Of a DNA stretch of 64,000 nt, positions 58,501-64,000 are shown piece after piece. The notes beneath the pieces were generated by a model. The model worked only from the letters and a program-made list of their open reading frames with translations. It was not told the DNA's origin and made no database searches. A program made the translations under genes and the position numbers. The first letter of the stretch is position 1; each line of letters begins with the position of its first letter. This DNA comes from Caprella mutica (Eukaryota > Arthropoda > Malacostraca > Amphipoda > Caprellidae), in the NCBI GenBank assembly GCA_947561585.1, contig CANNZV010000434.1, positions 1-64,000 on the forward strand, written 5' to 3'.

Positions 58501-60593
58501 ACAAAAATTGACTGAAGAGATACAGTTTGACTACAAAAAGTAGTACTTTTCAGGTGAGTAAAATGTTTATTCTCCTAGAGTAGGAATTTTGAAATGAAAA
58601 TGAACCCATCACGCTAGGTCAAAATTGACAGAGGAGTTGCATTTATTTTAAGTTTCTTTCATACCTTGTTTTATGTGTAGAAAATGTGACTTTTTACCAT
58701 GAACATGAAAATAAACATTGGAATCAAAGTTCAGCAACTTTTCAATTGGAAATGGAAGCCTGGTTACTATACCGAGTATTTTGCCAACAAAAGTCATTCA
58801 GAACCACATGATTAGATATCCCTCGTCACAAGAAATTGAATTATTGTGATAATAAGAAGCATGTTCCTGCTGGTATTACCAGGAACTTCCCTGTTAACAT
58901 TTTAGAAGATTAAAACCTCATACAGCAAAAGATGTTGGGACTTAAGTAAGTTCTGCAGAGATTTTCTTGAGTTTAGTTTCAAATGGAAGTGCATAGCAGC
59001 TATGTATTAGATATTATTATCTGAATGGATTATTCATAATTTCATTGTTCTCTTCAAAATTGACTTAGAAATCTAAATATGGAGATCTTAAGCTAAATAT
59101 AATTATGCGTCAGATTTCACTGAGAATCTATTAAAAATAATACGTTGAAATTCATATTTTCTTGCCTATTGATTTACCTGTGTAGGTATGTATAAAGTCT
59201 GTGATGACGTTGCCGTCGATTGCTAAGCCTCCTGTGTGTCCTGAACCTGGTTCGAAGAGCTGTTGACATCGGTTCTGAGCCTCTGACCAAGTCATTTCCT
59301 CTTTCAACAAAAATAAGCAGGATGAACCCGCTAGAGAGAATGGTTCAGGACACATATCTGTGAAGAACAATTGAATTTAAGAATAACTACAAAATTTTCT
59401 TTTATGTAAAGATAAGCATTTTAAAACAGCAATACATTGAATATGATTAACAGATCACAAACCATTTCAATTGTATATATAATTCAAATTCATTTTCACT
59501 ATACAATGAAAATAGTAAACTCAAACTATGTATAATTCTTCATTGCTGTACAGCAATTTTTTTCCTCCAACGAGCAATCAAGAACATTTTCCTCACGCCC
59601 GATGCTCTTTCAGTAAAAGTTATTAAGCTGTGAGTCAAAAACTAACGCTTGAAACTCTTAGCACTATTTTAACATGAAAGCCAATTTAGAAGACCATATA
59701 TATGTATATATGGTATATATATGTACGGGCAAAGCGAAACGTTGAGATGATCAAGTCATCAAGAGTTTGAAGTTACTCCGATATCCAGTTAAAAATGAAC
59801 GATTATGTTGCAGATTGTTGTAGCAATTTGACTTTAAAATGGTATGCTTACTTTTCATGTTGATAAGTGTAATAAGCGTTTCTAAACTGTCCATGGCTGG
59901 CTAATGCTAGGCTTTCAAGTTAAATTTACTACACAATATAATCACGGAAAAATTATTTCAAAATTGCTAAGTTTAGAAGTACATTTAAATAATTCTCTAC
60001 AGTACTTGCAAACTCGTGTGTTTCTTGACCGTACTGTTCAGTTTCTGGATCACCAGTTAGACATTTATCCTGACCAATACAATCAATTTTTCTTTTCAGA
60101 TCTTCTAAATGTAGTCGAATATCCTTTTGTTCATCTGAAATATATATATCATGCTAAGGTTAATTCGCGAAAGACTAATATTATTTTCATTATGAATCAG
60201 CATATATTTCATTTAATAATATGAGAGAGTATAAAGCTCAATGGAACTCACCTACTTGATCCAATTGGACTGTAGCAATATAGTAATTCTCTTCAGAAAG
60301 CTTGTAATATGTGTCGTTGATTTTAATTTCTAGACCATGAAGAGACTCGGCAATACTGCCACTAGATCTATTCATGTCTATTTTGATGCTGTTATCATTA
60401 TCTTTCACGTATTCCTTCAAGTTTCTTAAATCTGCTATCAGAGTTGCTACGCCGATGTTATTGCCTCTAATCTGGGTTTCCAGGTCTCTTTTGAGGTTTC
60501 TTACTCTTCTCCTTGTGTAGACTTTCATGCTCTTTTCTAGAGATTCAATTTTGATGGAAAGAGTAGAGATGCTCTCTTCTATAGAAGCAATTT
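43334..60593 (-). CDS. C-type lectin gene (coiled-coil plus CTLD), 5' end missing
   Basis: Four minus-strand exons join in phase 1 throughout: 60593-60252, 60134-60006, 59357-59178, 43551-43334. The first two encode a coiled-coil or linker region rich in Leu/Ile/Glu/Lys heptads. The last two form one C-type lectin-like domain of about 130 residues ending in the stop. Six cysteines fit a long-form CTLD (MCPEP, SSCLF, NRCQQ, ALCVL, VCSS, SLCQI). WxWTDG and RIWVGAS are the usual core motifs. The EPN/QPD and WND calcium-sugar motifs are not evident, so sugar binding may be calcium-independent or absent. The first exon, with a signal peptide or membrane anchor, was not found; the protein is probably secreted or type II membrane-bound. 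Exon 60134-60006 might be skipped, since phases also allow 60252 to 59357. Confidence 0.8.
44150..44391 (+). pseudogene. Penelope-like element RT, N-terminal fragment
   Basis: The last part of the 44157-44405 frame reads NPIRPIVSLIDSHSYELAKF and then LSKLLTPITDKAPS, the RT segment (P-x-RPIVS...Y.LAKFL..LL.PL) seen in Penelope-like and related RTs. The reading stops at 44391 where a TIR element begins and resumes at 49594 with ELKNSYQAK, then ILVSYDVKSLFT. The fragment lies inside the large lectin intron. Confidence 0.65.
44700..44880 (-). repeat. tRNA-derived SINE-like copy 2
   Basis: On the minus strand TGGCAAAATGACAG (A-box-like) and CGATCGAAACCCGG (B-box-like) are about 30 bases apart. 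They are followed by CACATCACTTCATTTCTTCTC and a tail like that of 39260-39350. Confidence 0.5.
44960..47690 (-). mobile_element. Non-LTR retrotransposon (LINE, Jockey/CR1-type RT), 5'-truncated
   Basis: The minus-strand coding part of ORF2 runs 47672-45177, followed by an AT-rich 3' UTR to about 44960. The 5' end is missing: the reading begins inside the endonuclease. 5' truncation is usual for LINEs. The target duplication was not resolved. Confidence 0.75.
45177..47672 (-). pseudogene. LINE ORF2: endonuclease C-terminus plus reverse transcriptase
   Basis: A single frame of about 830 codons interrupted by only three in-frame stops (near 47439, 46908 and 46510). The endonuclease end has DIFVAGDLNVDLL (GDLN motif) and LLFGQTDHLPVFVVL (SDH-type motif). 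The RT has NYRPISILPLVSKIFERCV, VAVDLSKAFDSVCHDIL (motif A), RGVPQGSVLGPYLFLLYIND (motif B), FTLFADDTTIA (FADD box) and LGVTLDHNLNFSHHI. A thumb-like C-terminus ends FKNKYKQFLLESYEI. The RT part alone is open for 441 codons. The protein primes on and copies its RNA at a nicked target. Clade within Jockey/CR1-like LINEs is not settled. Confidence 0.8.
47700..48440 (+). repeat. Composite interspersed repeat, copy 2 and a neighbouring foldback
   Basis: 47855-48135 repeats the AACTCTCACTCAGTA, TTGTGTCACATTGAACA and foldback (TTAATTAGTATCATAATAG..GGTATGATACCAATTG) order of 38690-38950. 48225-48440 is a second foldback with CACGTACTGGTATCATGGAAACC and TTCGAAAATGTGGAACTGTCCGATAAC. Confidence 0.5.
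48490..48965 (+). repeat. AACGTCTGCTTCGGAACC repeat family, copy 1
   Basis: Matches 55655-56130 in the same orientation (TAACGTCTGTTTCGGAACCAAAGGCC.., GCATCGGTGACTGCACTCAAGGATGGAAGAGG.., GACGCCACCC). One end retains only part of the TIR. The 130-codon frame across it has no recognisable domain. Confidence 0.55.
49594..50680 (+). pseudogene. Penelope-like element: RT remainder and GIY-YIG endonuclease, decayed
   Basis: Conceptual reading with stops and shifts gives ILVSYDVKSLFT (RT motif A), then GTPMGSPISVVIAEIVM (motif B) at about 49855-49905. The YxDD region is lost, but IAFLDIKLIKKENG and TVYRKPSNTGKYLDYNSYNS follow in the order of Penelope-like RTs. Near 50580-50660, DCDSKYLGETG and GDRIKEHES match the GIY-YIG nuclease that Penelope-like elements carry downstream of RT. 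Together with 44150-44391 this is one element cut by a 5.2-kb insertion. Confidence 0.65.
50765..51905 (+). repeat. Composite interspersed repeat, copy 3, interrupted by a MITE
   Basis: Same order as 38500-39165: CATTTTCTATGAGTTATAGAAAG.., AACTCTCACTCGGTATAGG, AGTTCCAAGTTATTGGTTGG..GGTATCATGGATACCAATTG.., CTACGAACGGTTCTTATT. It is split by the MITE at 50902-51309. Confidence 0.6.
50902..51309. mobile_element. GTGTAGCACAAGAGAAA-TIR MITE
   Basis: About 408 bp. The left end GTGTAGCACAAGAGAAATGACGAAAAAGT is mirrored by ACTTTTTCGTCGTTTCTCTTGTGCTACAC. Next to the left TIR are three copies of CATCCTTAAAGGATGT in palindromic series (50936-50990). Inserted in the composite repeat; non-coding. Confidence 0.7.
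52411..54517 (-). mobile_element. Decayed pogo-like transposon
   Basis: TIRs GTCAAGCGGGGCAAGAAATGAAA and (right end reversed) GTCAAACGGGGCAAGAGATGAAA, flanked by TA. Sub-terminal repeats of TTTTTACCCC / TGGGGC type occur at both ends (52570-52680 and 54090-54170). The interior carries pieces of a pogo-type transposase on the minus strand. Confidence 0.65.
52900..53934 (-). pseudogene. pogo-like transposase remnant
   Basis: 53934-53713 is open for 73 codons (MVYKIYIKTWNESTIVVALQ, then DGAKIKNTAEKYGMNVELLW), the form and position of an N-terminal Psq-type HTH. Further along the minus strand, broken frames give INILELPPHCADLLQ, where pogo transposases have LPPHTTHxLQPLD, and QKSGFANIL near where G.RKTGI is expected. 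The catalytic aspartates are largely gone. Together with the TA-flanked TIRs this fits pogo. Confidence 0.5.
54560..54790. repeat. GC-rich GCGGTGAAACTGC repeat block
   Basis: Five diverged copies of a GCGGNGxxAAC(T)GC motif (54585, 54634, 54665, 54692, 54763) in an otherwise AT-rich area, ending CTAGTATAGTATGG. It may be a short mobile element; the ends are unclear. Confidence 0.4.
55084..55320. mobile_element. Small MITE with CCAGGGTTGCCGA / TCGGTAAGCCTGG ends
   Basis: About 240 bp with imperfect inverted ends and repeated AGTACCAxA / TGGTACTTTT motifs inside. No coding content. The class is uncertain. Confidence 0.4.
55440..55648 (-). mobile_element. Partial inverted copy of the AACGTCTGCTTCGG MITE
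   Basis: 55513-55638 is the reverse complement of 55670-55795 (GGTAAATGACTTTGTTCATGGAGCCAC..GGTTCCGAAGCAGACGTT). It forms a large head-to-head palindrome with the neighbouring MITE. Confidence 0.6.
55652..56161 (+). mobile_element. PIF/Harbinger-like MITE, AACGTCTGCTTCGG family
   Basis: TIRs GTAGGGGTTTAACGTCTGCTTCG and CGAAGCAGACGTTAAACCCCTAC, flanked by TTA on both sides (55649-55651 and 56162-56164). A 3-bp TWA site fits PIF/Harbinger. 510 bp. A hydrophobic 69-codon frame on the minus strand (55877-56086) is not convincing as a protein. Relatives are at 48490-48965 and, as a fragment, at 13425-13545. Confidence 0.65.
56692..58253. mobile_element. Palindromic DD37E-type mariner, decayed
   Basis: Ends AACTGCGTCCATCGCTT and AAGCGATGGACGCAGTT, flanked by TA. 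The two arms (about 56692-57250 and 57640-58253) are inverted copies of each other over more than 500 bp, including the N-terminal part of a transposase gene. The centre (57280-57630) holds catalytic-core remnants once. It is therefore a head-to-head structure rather than a normal short-TIR mariner. Confidence 0.7.
56965..57640 (+). pseudogene. DD37E-like transposase remnant in the palindromic mariner
   Basis: Pieces in different frames: RRNMRKLPRQ-type HTH sequence (56974-57207), LLTDEGRATLDCLDGW (57320-57365; compare LFTDESRATLDGPDGW in the intact element), then IIGESLIGPFRVPEGVNLTI near 57445-57510. The second catalytic block is reduced to FLHCFAQSHA. The HTH part also occurs, reversed, at 57780-57960. 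It belongs to the same DD37E group as 23889-24902 but is well diverged. Confidence 0.6.
58254..59177. other. Intronic AT-rich DNA, nothing recognised
   Basis: Part of the large lectin intron, directly downstream (minus strand) of the first CTLD exon. I see no ORF or repeat ends. Confidence 0.45.
59178..59357 (-). CDS. C-type lectin, first CTLD exon
   Basis: 180 nt between TTCTTCACAG and GTAAATC. It encodes MCPEPFSLAGSSCLFLLKEE, then TWSEAQNRCQQL and FIHTYT, the N-terminal half of a long-form CTLD. Its C-terminal partner is about 15.6 kb away on the minus strand, an intron filled with transposons. Confidence 0.85.
60006..60134 (-). CDS. C-type lectin, short linker or coiled-coil exon (possibly optional)
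   Basis: 129 nt from TATATTTCAG to a GTACTG donor. It reads DEQKDIRLHLEDLKRKIDC and continues with a second Cys (KCLTGD) and polar residues. Both ends are phase 1, so including or skipping it keeps the frame. The donor is weak; another donor a little downstream cannot be excluded. The pair of cysteines could form an intra- or inter-chain disulphide between stalk and CTLD. Confidence 0.55.
60252..60593 (-). CDS. C-type lectin, coiled-coil stalk exon
   Basis: 342 nt between TTCACTTACAG and GTGAGTTCC. It reads EIASIEESISTLSIKIESLE, then NLKRDLETQIRG, LIADLRNLKEYV and LHGLEIKINDTYYKL. Regular spacing of I/L with E/K suggests an oligomerising coiled coil. The upstream exon carrying the start codon is not in sight up to 64 kb. 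Confidence 0.75.
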
Positions 60594-61317
60594 CTGTAAG
60601 TGAATAATATTTCATTTGAAAATGCTTTCAGTTTTTTTATTTAAACTATTGTGATTCAAATTTCAATGTGTTTAATCGTGCATGCATTCAAGACAATAAC
60701 GTTCTTGATTTTAGATTTAAATTTCGAACATTCATTGATTAGTTGTTGGTCAAAGAGTATAGTATACGATTATTACGCATTGCATTGACAGGCTAAAGTG
60801 AATTTGATTCACCCTATTATGATTTTAGAGCAGGGTACGTACATAAGCCTCTTCCCCGTAAAGAGTCTCCTTTTTTTCTTTATTTTAAATTTATATATTA
60901 GTTCATAAATAACATAATACATATTAATACCTTCATTTTCTTTATAAAATATATTATTACATTTGTTGAGTGGATTTAGTTAGACATCACATCAACTGAA
61001 GGGAAGTAACCTAGGGCTAGGCAGTCACTGTATAACTAACATACATACGTAGGCAATAACTAACTAACCTAGGTTAGTTAGTTTCTAATAATTACCTAGG
61101 TAGTAGGTTACCACTTGGTACCACTAGTAGGAATTATTAGAACGAATGGATTCTATTTTGTTGCCCAAGACCCTCCGTATCCAATGATACCTCTTATCAT
61201 CATGTCTGTTTGTGAAAAAAATGTTTAAAAGATAATTTCCCCCCACCTAAATTAACGTTTTCTTTCATATCTTATTTTCTATAAACAAAAAAAAGATTCC
61301 TAATTCGATGTTTCATA
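60594..61317. other. Upstream of the lectin stalk exon; no exon found
   Basis: No signal-peptide-like ORF on the minus strand. 61020-61145 is rich in AACTAACTAACCTAGGTTAGTTAGTT and CCTAGGTAG palindromes. The missing 5' exon of the lectin must lie further right or be too short to see. Confidence 0.4.
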
Positions 61318-62240
61318 CAGTATGGGCCACAAAAATGTTTCCGCTTTTTCAAATACTTGTAAATCGTTAGTCAATGGACGAAAATACTGTATCTTGGGTC
61401 TCTTTTTCTCCGCCTCTTATTGTTCTATTAACAAGTAAAAACAATTTTCAACTGGTGGAAATAGTTAAAGAACAGGTAAGCAAAGAGTCAGGGTCATTAT
61501 TTTTGTCATTGCGCGAAGGTCGATCATTGTTAGAGCTAACTCTGTGATTCTAATTACTATAAGGCAATGAACAAAAGGGAAAAAAAATAATGGTAGACAT
61601 TATAATACAGGGTGCTTACACTTTTTCCTTGGAAATTGAACAACTTCAGTTACATTTTGATCTCATTGAAGTTTTCACTAGGAATATTCACAAGCATTTT
61701 TAACAACGTGAAAAAAGTGTTAACACTTGCGTTTTTTTTATCGCTGACAGAAAAATCACATTAAGTTTCTACTTCAGCGATAAAAAGAAACGAATGTGTG
61801 AACACATTTTAAGAAGAGCTTTTTTCCGCGCTGTTAAAAATACATGCGTGAAGCGAGCCTTAACCATGCGAAGAACTAATATTCCTAGTGAAAACTTCAA
61901 TGAGATCAAAATGTAACTGAAGTTGTTCTATTTCCAAATAGTTTACAAGGAAGAGGTGTAAGCACCTTCGATTATATTTTTTTCCTTTTATTCTCTGCCT
62001 TTTAGTGAGTAAAATCATAAGAGTTAAATCTAAGAATAATCTTCGCGCAATGACAAAAATAAACACCCTCACTCTTTGCTCACCTGTTCTTAAACTATGT
62101 CCATCAGCTCAAAATTGTTTTTACCTGTTAATAGTACAACAAGAGGCGAAGAAAAAGAGACCAAGATATAGTTTTATCTTCCATTGGCTAACGATTTACA
62201 AGTATTGGAAAAAACGGAAACATTTTTGTGGCCCATACTG
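61318..62240. mobile_element. Tc1-type foldback MITE with long inverted arms
   Basis: Ends CAGTATGGGCCACAAAAATGTTTCCG and its reverse complement, flanked by TA (61316-61317 and 62241-62242). Inverted similarity continues far inwards: 61356-61370 pairs with 62188-62202, and 61611-61700 (GGTGCTTACAC..AGTTTTCACTAGGAATATT) pairs with 61880-61970. The inner pair may itself be a nested element. Non-coding. Confidence 0.7.
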
Positions 62241-62377
62241 TATGTGTATCAAATTTCGTAGTTAGTTAGGTTAGGAATAGTTTGGTTACTTTTCCTTCAG
62301 ATGATTTAATGACAAAGACAAACCTAATCTACTCAACATATGTAATTTATTATACATATAAAGAAAATAGAGGTATA

Positions 62378-64000
62378 CAGTAGCGAGCAAAAAGATCAGA
62401 ACGATAGTTCTAATGAGAGAAAATCTTCCATAACAAGCTTCATGGAGCCTATAAAACCTCAAAATTGTAAGAATTTTTTCTTGACTCAATGGGTAATGAA
62501 ATGGGAAACGTGTTTTCTGATACTACCAGTTATTCACATTTTTTAACTCAATTAACAAAACAAAATCCGAAATTTGAGTGATCAAAAACATCAGAACGAT
62601 GAATAAAATCAATTTATATAGTATTTTATAGGGAGTTGAAGCAAATTTTTAGGGTGAATATTATACTAACAATTCCCTAGTGTTATTTAGTCAGTTTGCA
62701 ACCGGCTCTTATACTGTTTACATGCCTAAAAACGCTGTAACATCATTAGAACTTAAAGAACTGATAGTGAAGTTACGTAATGAGGATAAGCATTCAATTG
62801 GTGACATTGCCAACATTGTGAAGAAGTCAAAGATTGTTATTCATGGTATTTTGAAGAAATTTGATGAAACTGGTTCATGTGAAGCAAAGAAACCACCTGG
62901 CAGACCTAGGAAAACTACTTCAAGAGAGGATAGATTCATTACACTTCAAGCTATGAAAGATAGATTTACCACAGCAGCTGACATTGCAAATAAGGTTAAA
63001 GATAATTTAGGTGTCAATGTTTCGAGACATAAAGTTTCACGAAGACTATATGAACAACGTTTGATGGCTAGAACCCCTTCTACAAAACCTTTCATATCTA
63101 AGAAGAATCAACTAGCACGAAAGAAATTCGCTATTGAACACGTCACATGGACCGAGAATCAATGGAATTGTGTCTATTTCAGTGATGAGTCAAAGTTCAA
63201 TTTGTTTGGTTCTGATGGGAAGCGGTATGTGAGACGCAGTGTCACGGAAAGATATTATCCAAAGTGCATCAAACGTAGCGTAAAGTTTGGAGGAGGAAGT
63301 GTGATGGTGTTTGGCATGATATCAGCTGCTGGTCCTGGACCTCTTGTTAGGTTACATGGGCGAAATAATGCAGCAGCTTACAAGGAAATGCTAAGGCAGC
63401 ATGTTTTGCCTACTTTAAGGTCTGCTGCTAACCAGCCAGCAATATTTATGCAAGATAACGCACCGTGCCACACAGCAAAATCTATCAAGACCTTTTTTAC
63501 CGAGGAGAACCTTACTGTAATGGATTGGCCGGCACAAAGCTCAGACATGAATCCAATTGAGAATGTTTGAAGTTATTAAATGAACGAAGTAAGAATAGGA
63601 ATCCAAGTAATGTCGATGAATTGTGGACTTATCTAAAAGAGGAATGGGAAAAAATATCAGTCGATGAATGCAGCACTCTAATTAACTCTTGTGGCAGGAG
63701 ATGTCAAGCTGTCATTGATAGTAATGGTCTACATACAAAGTACTAATGAATGTGCAGCATTGTGTTACATTTTAAATAATTTATCCAGTTAAATTTATGA
63801 TTTTGTTGTTGTTCTGATGTTTATGATCACTCAAATTACAGATTTGGTTTTGTTAATTGTGTTAAAAATTGTGAATAAATTGTTTGTTCAGAAAACCAGT
63901 TTCCCATTTCATTACCCATTGAGTCTAAAAATTGTTTTGAAAATTTTAAGGTTTAGGCTCCACGAAGCTTGTTATGGAGGATTTTCTCTCATTAGAGCAA
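62378..64000 (+). mobile_element. Tc1 element with IR/DR ends, running off the window
   Basis: Starts CAGTAGCGAGCAAAAAGATCAGAACGAT after TA. A second direct repeat (AGTGATCAAAAACATCAGAACGAT) lies about 200 bp in (62577-62600). The right side has the inner repeat reversed (63811-63837), then the mirrored CCATTTCATTACCCATTGAGTC and CCTCCATAACAAGCTTCGTGGAG-type arm up to the edge. About 25-40 bp of the outer right repeat is missing from the window. Two binding sites per end is the IR/DR form of Tc1 elements. Confidence 0.8.
62722..63746 (+). pseudogene. Tc1 DD34E transposase, single frameshift near the C-terminus
   Basis: From ATG 62722 (MPKNAVTSLELKEL), 282 codons are open. Two HTH motifs (about 24-48 and 80-108) are separated by a GRPRK AT-hook-like linker. 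Catalytic residues are D155 (YFSDESKFN), D245 (MQDNAPCH) and E280 (NPIEN), 34 residues between the last two. GGGSVMVFGMISA is the glycine box. After ENV the frame breaks at 63568; a one-base loss would explain it, and the remaining codons to TAA 63746 (SKNRNPSNVDELWTYL, CGRRCQAVI) are the normal Tc1 C-terminus. All catalytic residues precede the break. Confidence 0.85.

Noticed and set aside
59822..59894. ATG-GTAAGC segment on the minus strand as an alternative first lectin exon
   Set aside because: Short, with no signal-peptide character and no phase evidence.

Overview
This is a eukaryotic, strongly AT-rich window, most likely from an arthropod. The evidence is introns with GT..AG borders, a C-type lectin gene, a DUF4806-type gene relic and a very mixed transposon load; an AT-rich crustacean such as a copepod, or an insect, would fit, but the species cannot be fixed from the sequence. 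Almost everything recognisable is mobile DNA: Helitron, BEL/Pao LTR retrotransposon, Penelope-like element, LINE, SINE-like copies, Tc1/mariner (DD34E and DD37E), pogo-like, piggyBac-like, PIF/Harbinger-like, MULE-like and hAT-like elements. Many of these are nested in one another.

Layout. 1-2.9 kb: dispersed repeats, a 115-bp-type minisatellite element, a complete hAT-like MITE and weak exon-like ORFs. 3.0-7.4 kb: a broken Helitron (Rep plus PIF1-like helicase), bracketed by oppositely oriented copies of the hAT-like MITE. 9.57-22.57 kb: a BEL/Pao retrotransposon with both LTRs, a GTAA target duplication, a tRNA-Lys-like primer site, an SGNH-hydrolase-like ORF ahead of gag, then gag, protease, RT, RNase H and integrase. 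It is interrupted by a 0.9-kb MULE-like MITE inside RT and by about 4.7 kb of further insertions inside RNase H. 23.2-26.3 kb (minus): exons of a DUF4806-family gene or pseudogene carrying a DD37E mariner with an intact ORF. 26.5-35.2 kb: palindromic and C-rich MITEs and a pogo-like element with an intact 645-codon transposase. 35-39.8 kb: anonymous AT-rich DNA and composite repeats. 39.8-43.2 kb: a TTAA-flanked piggyBac-like element without a transposase.

43.3-60.6 kb (minus): a C-type lectin gene with two coiled-coil or linker exons and a CTLD split by a phase-1 intron of about 15.6 kb. That intron holds a Penelope-like element split by a 5.2-kb TIR element, which itself contains a LINE and a SINE-like copy; it also holds a decayed pogo-like element, several MITEs and a palindromic DD37E mariner. 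61.3-64.0 kb: a long-inverted-repeat MITE and a Tc1 element running off the window.

The only convincing host gene is the lectin. The DUF4806 locus was probably a host or dispersed family gene and now looks damaged. The transposase ORFs at 23.9-24.9 kb and 28.0-29.9 kb are intact and look youngest. The most unusual coding feature is the SGNH-like ORF at the front of the BEL/Pao element.
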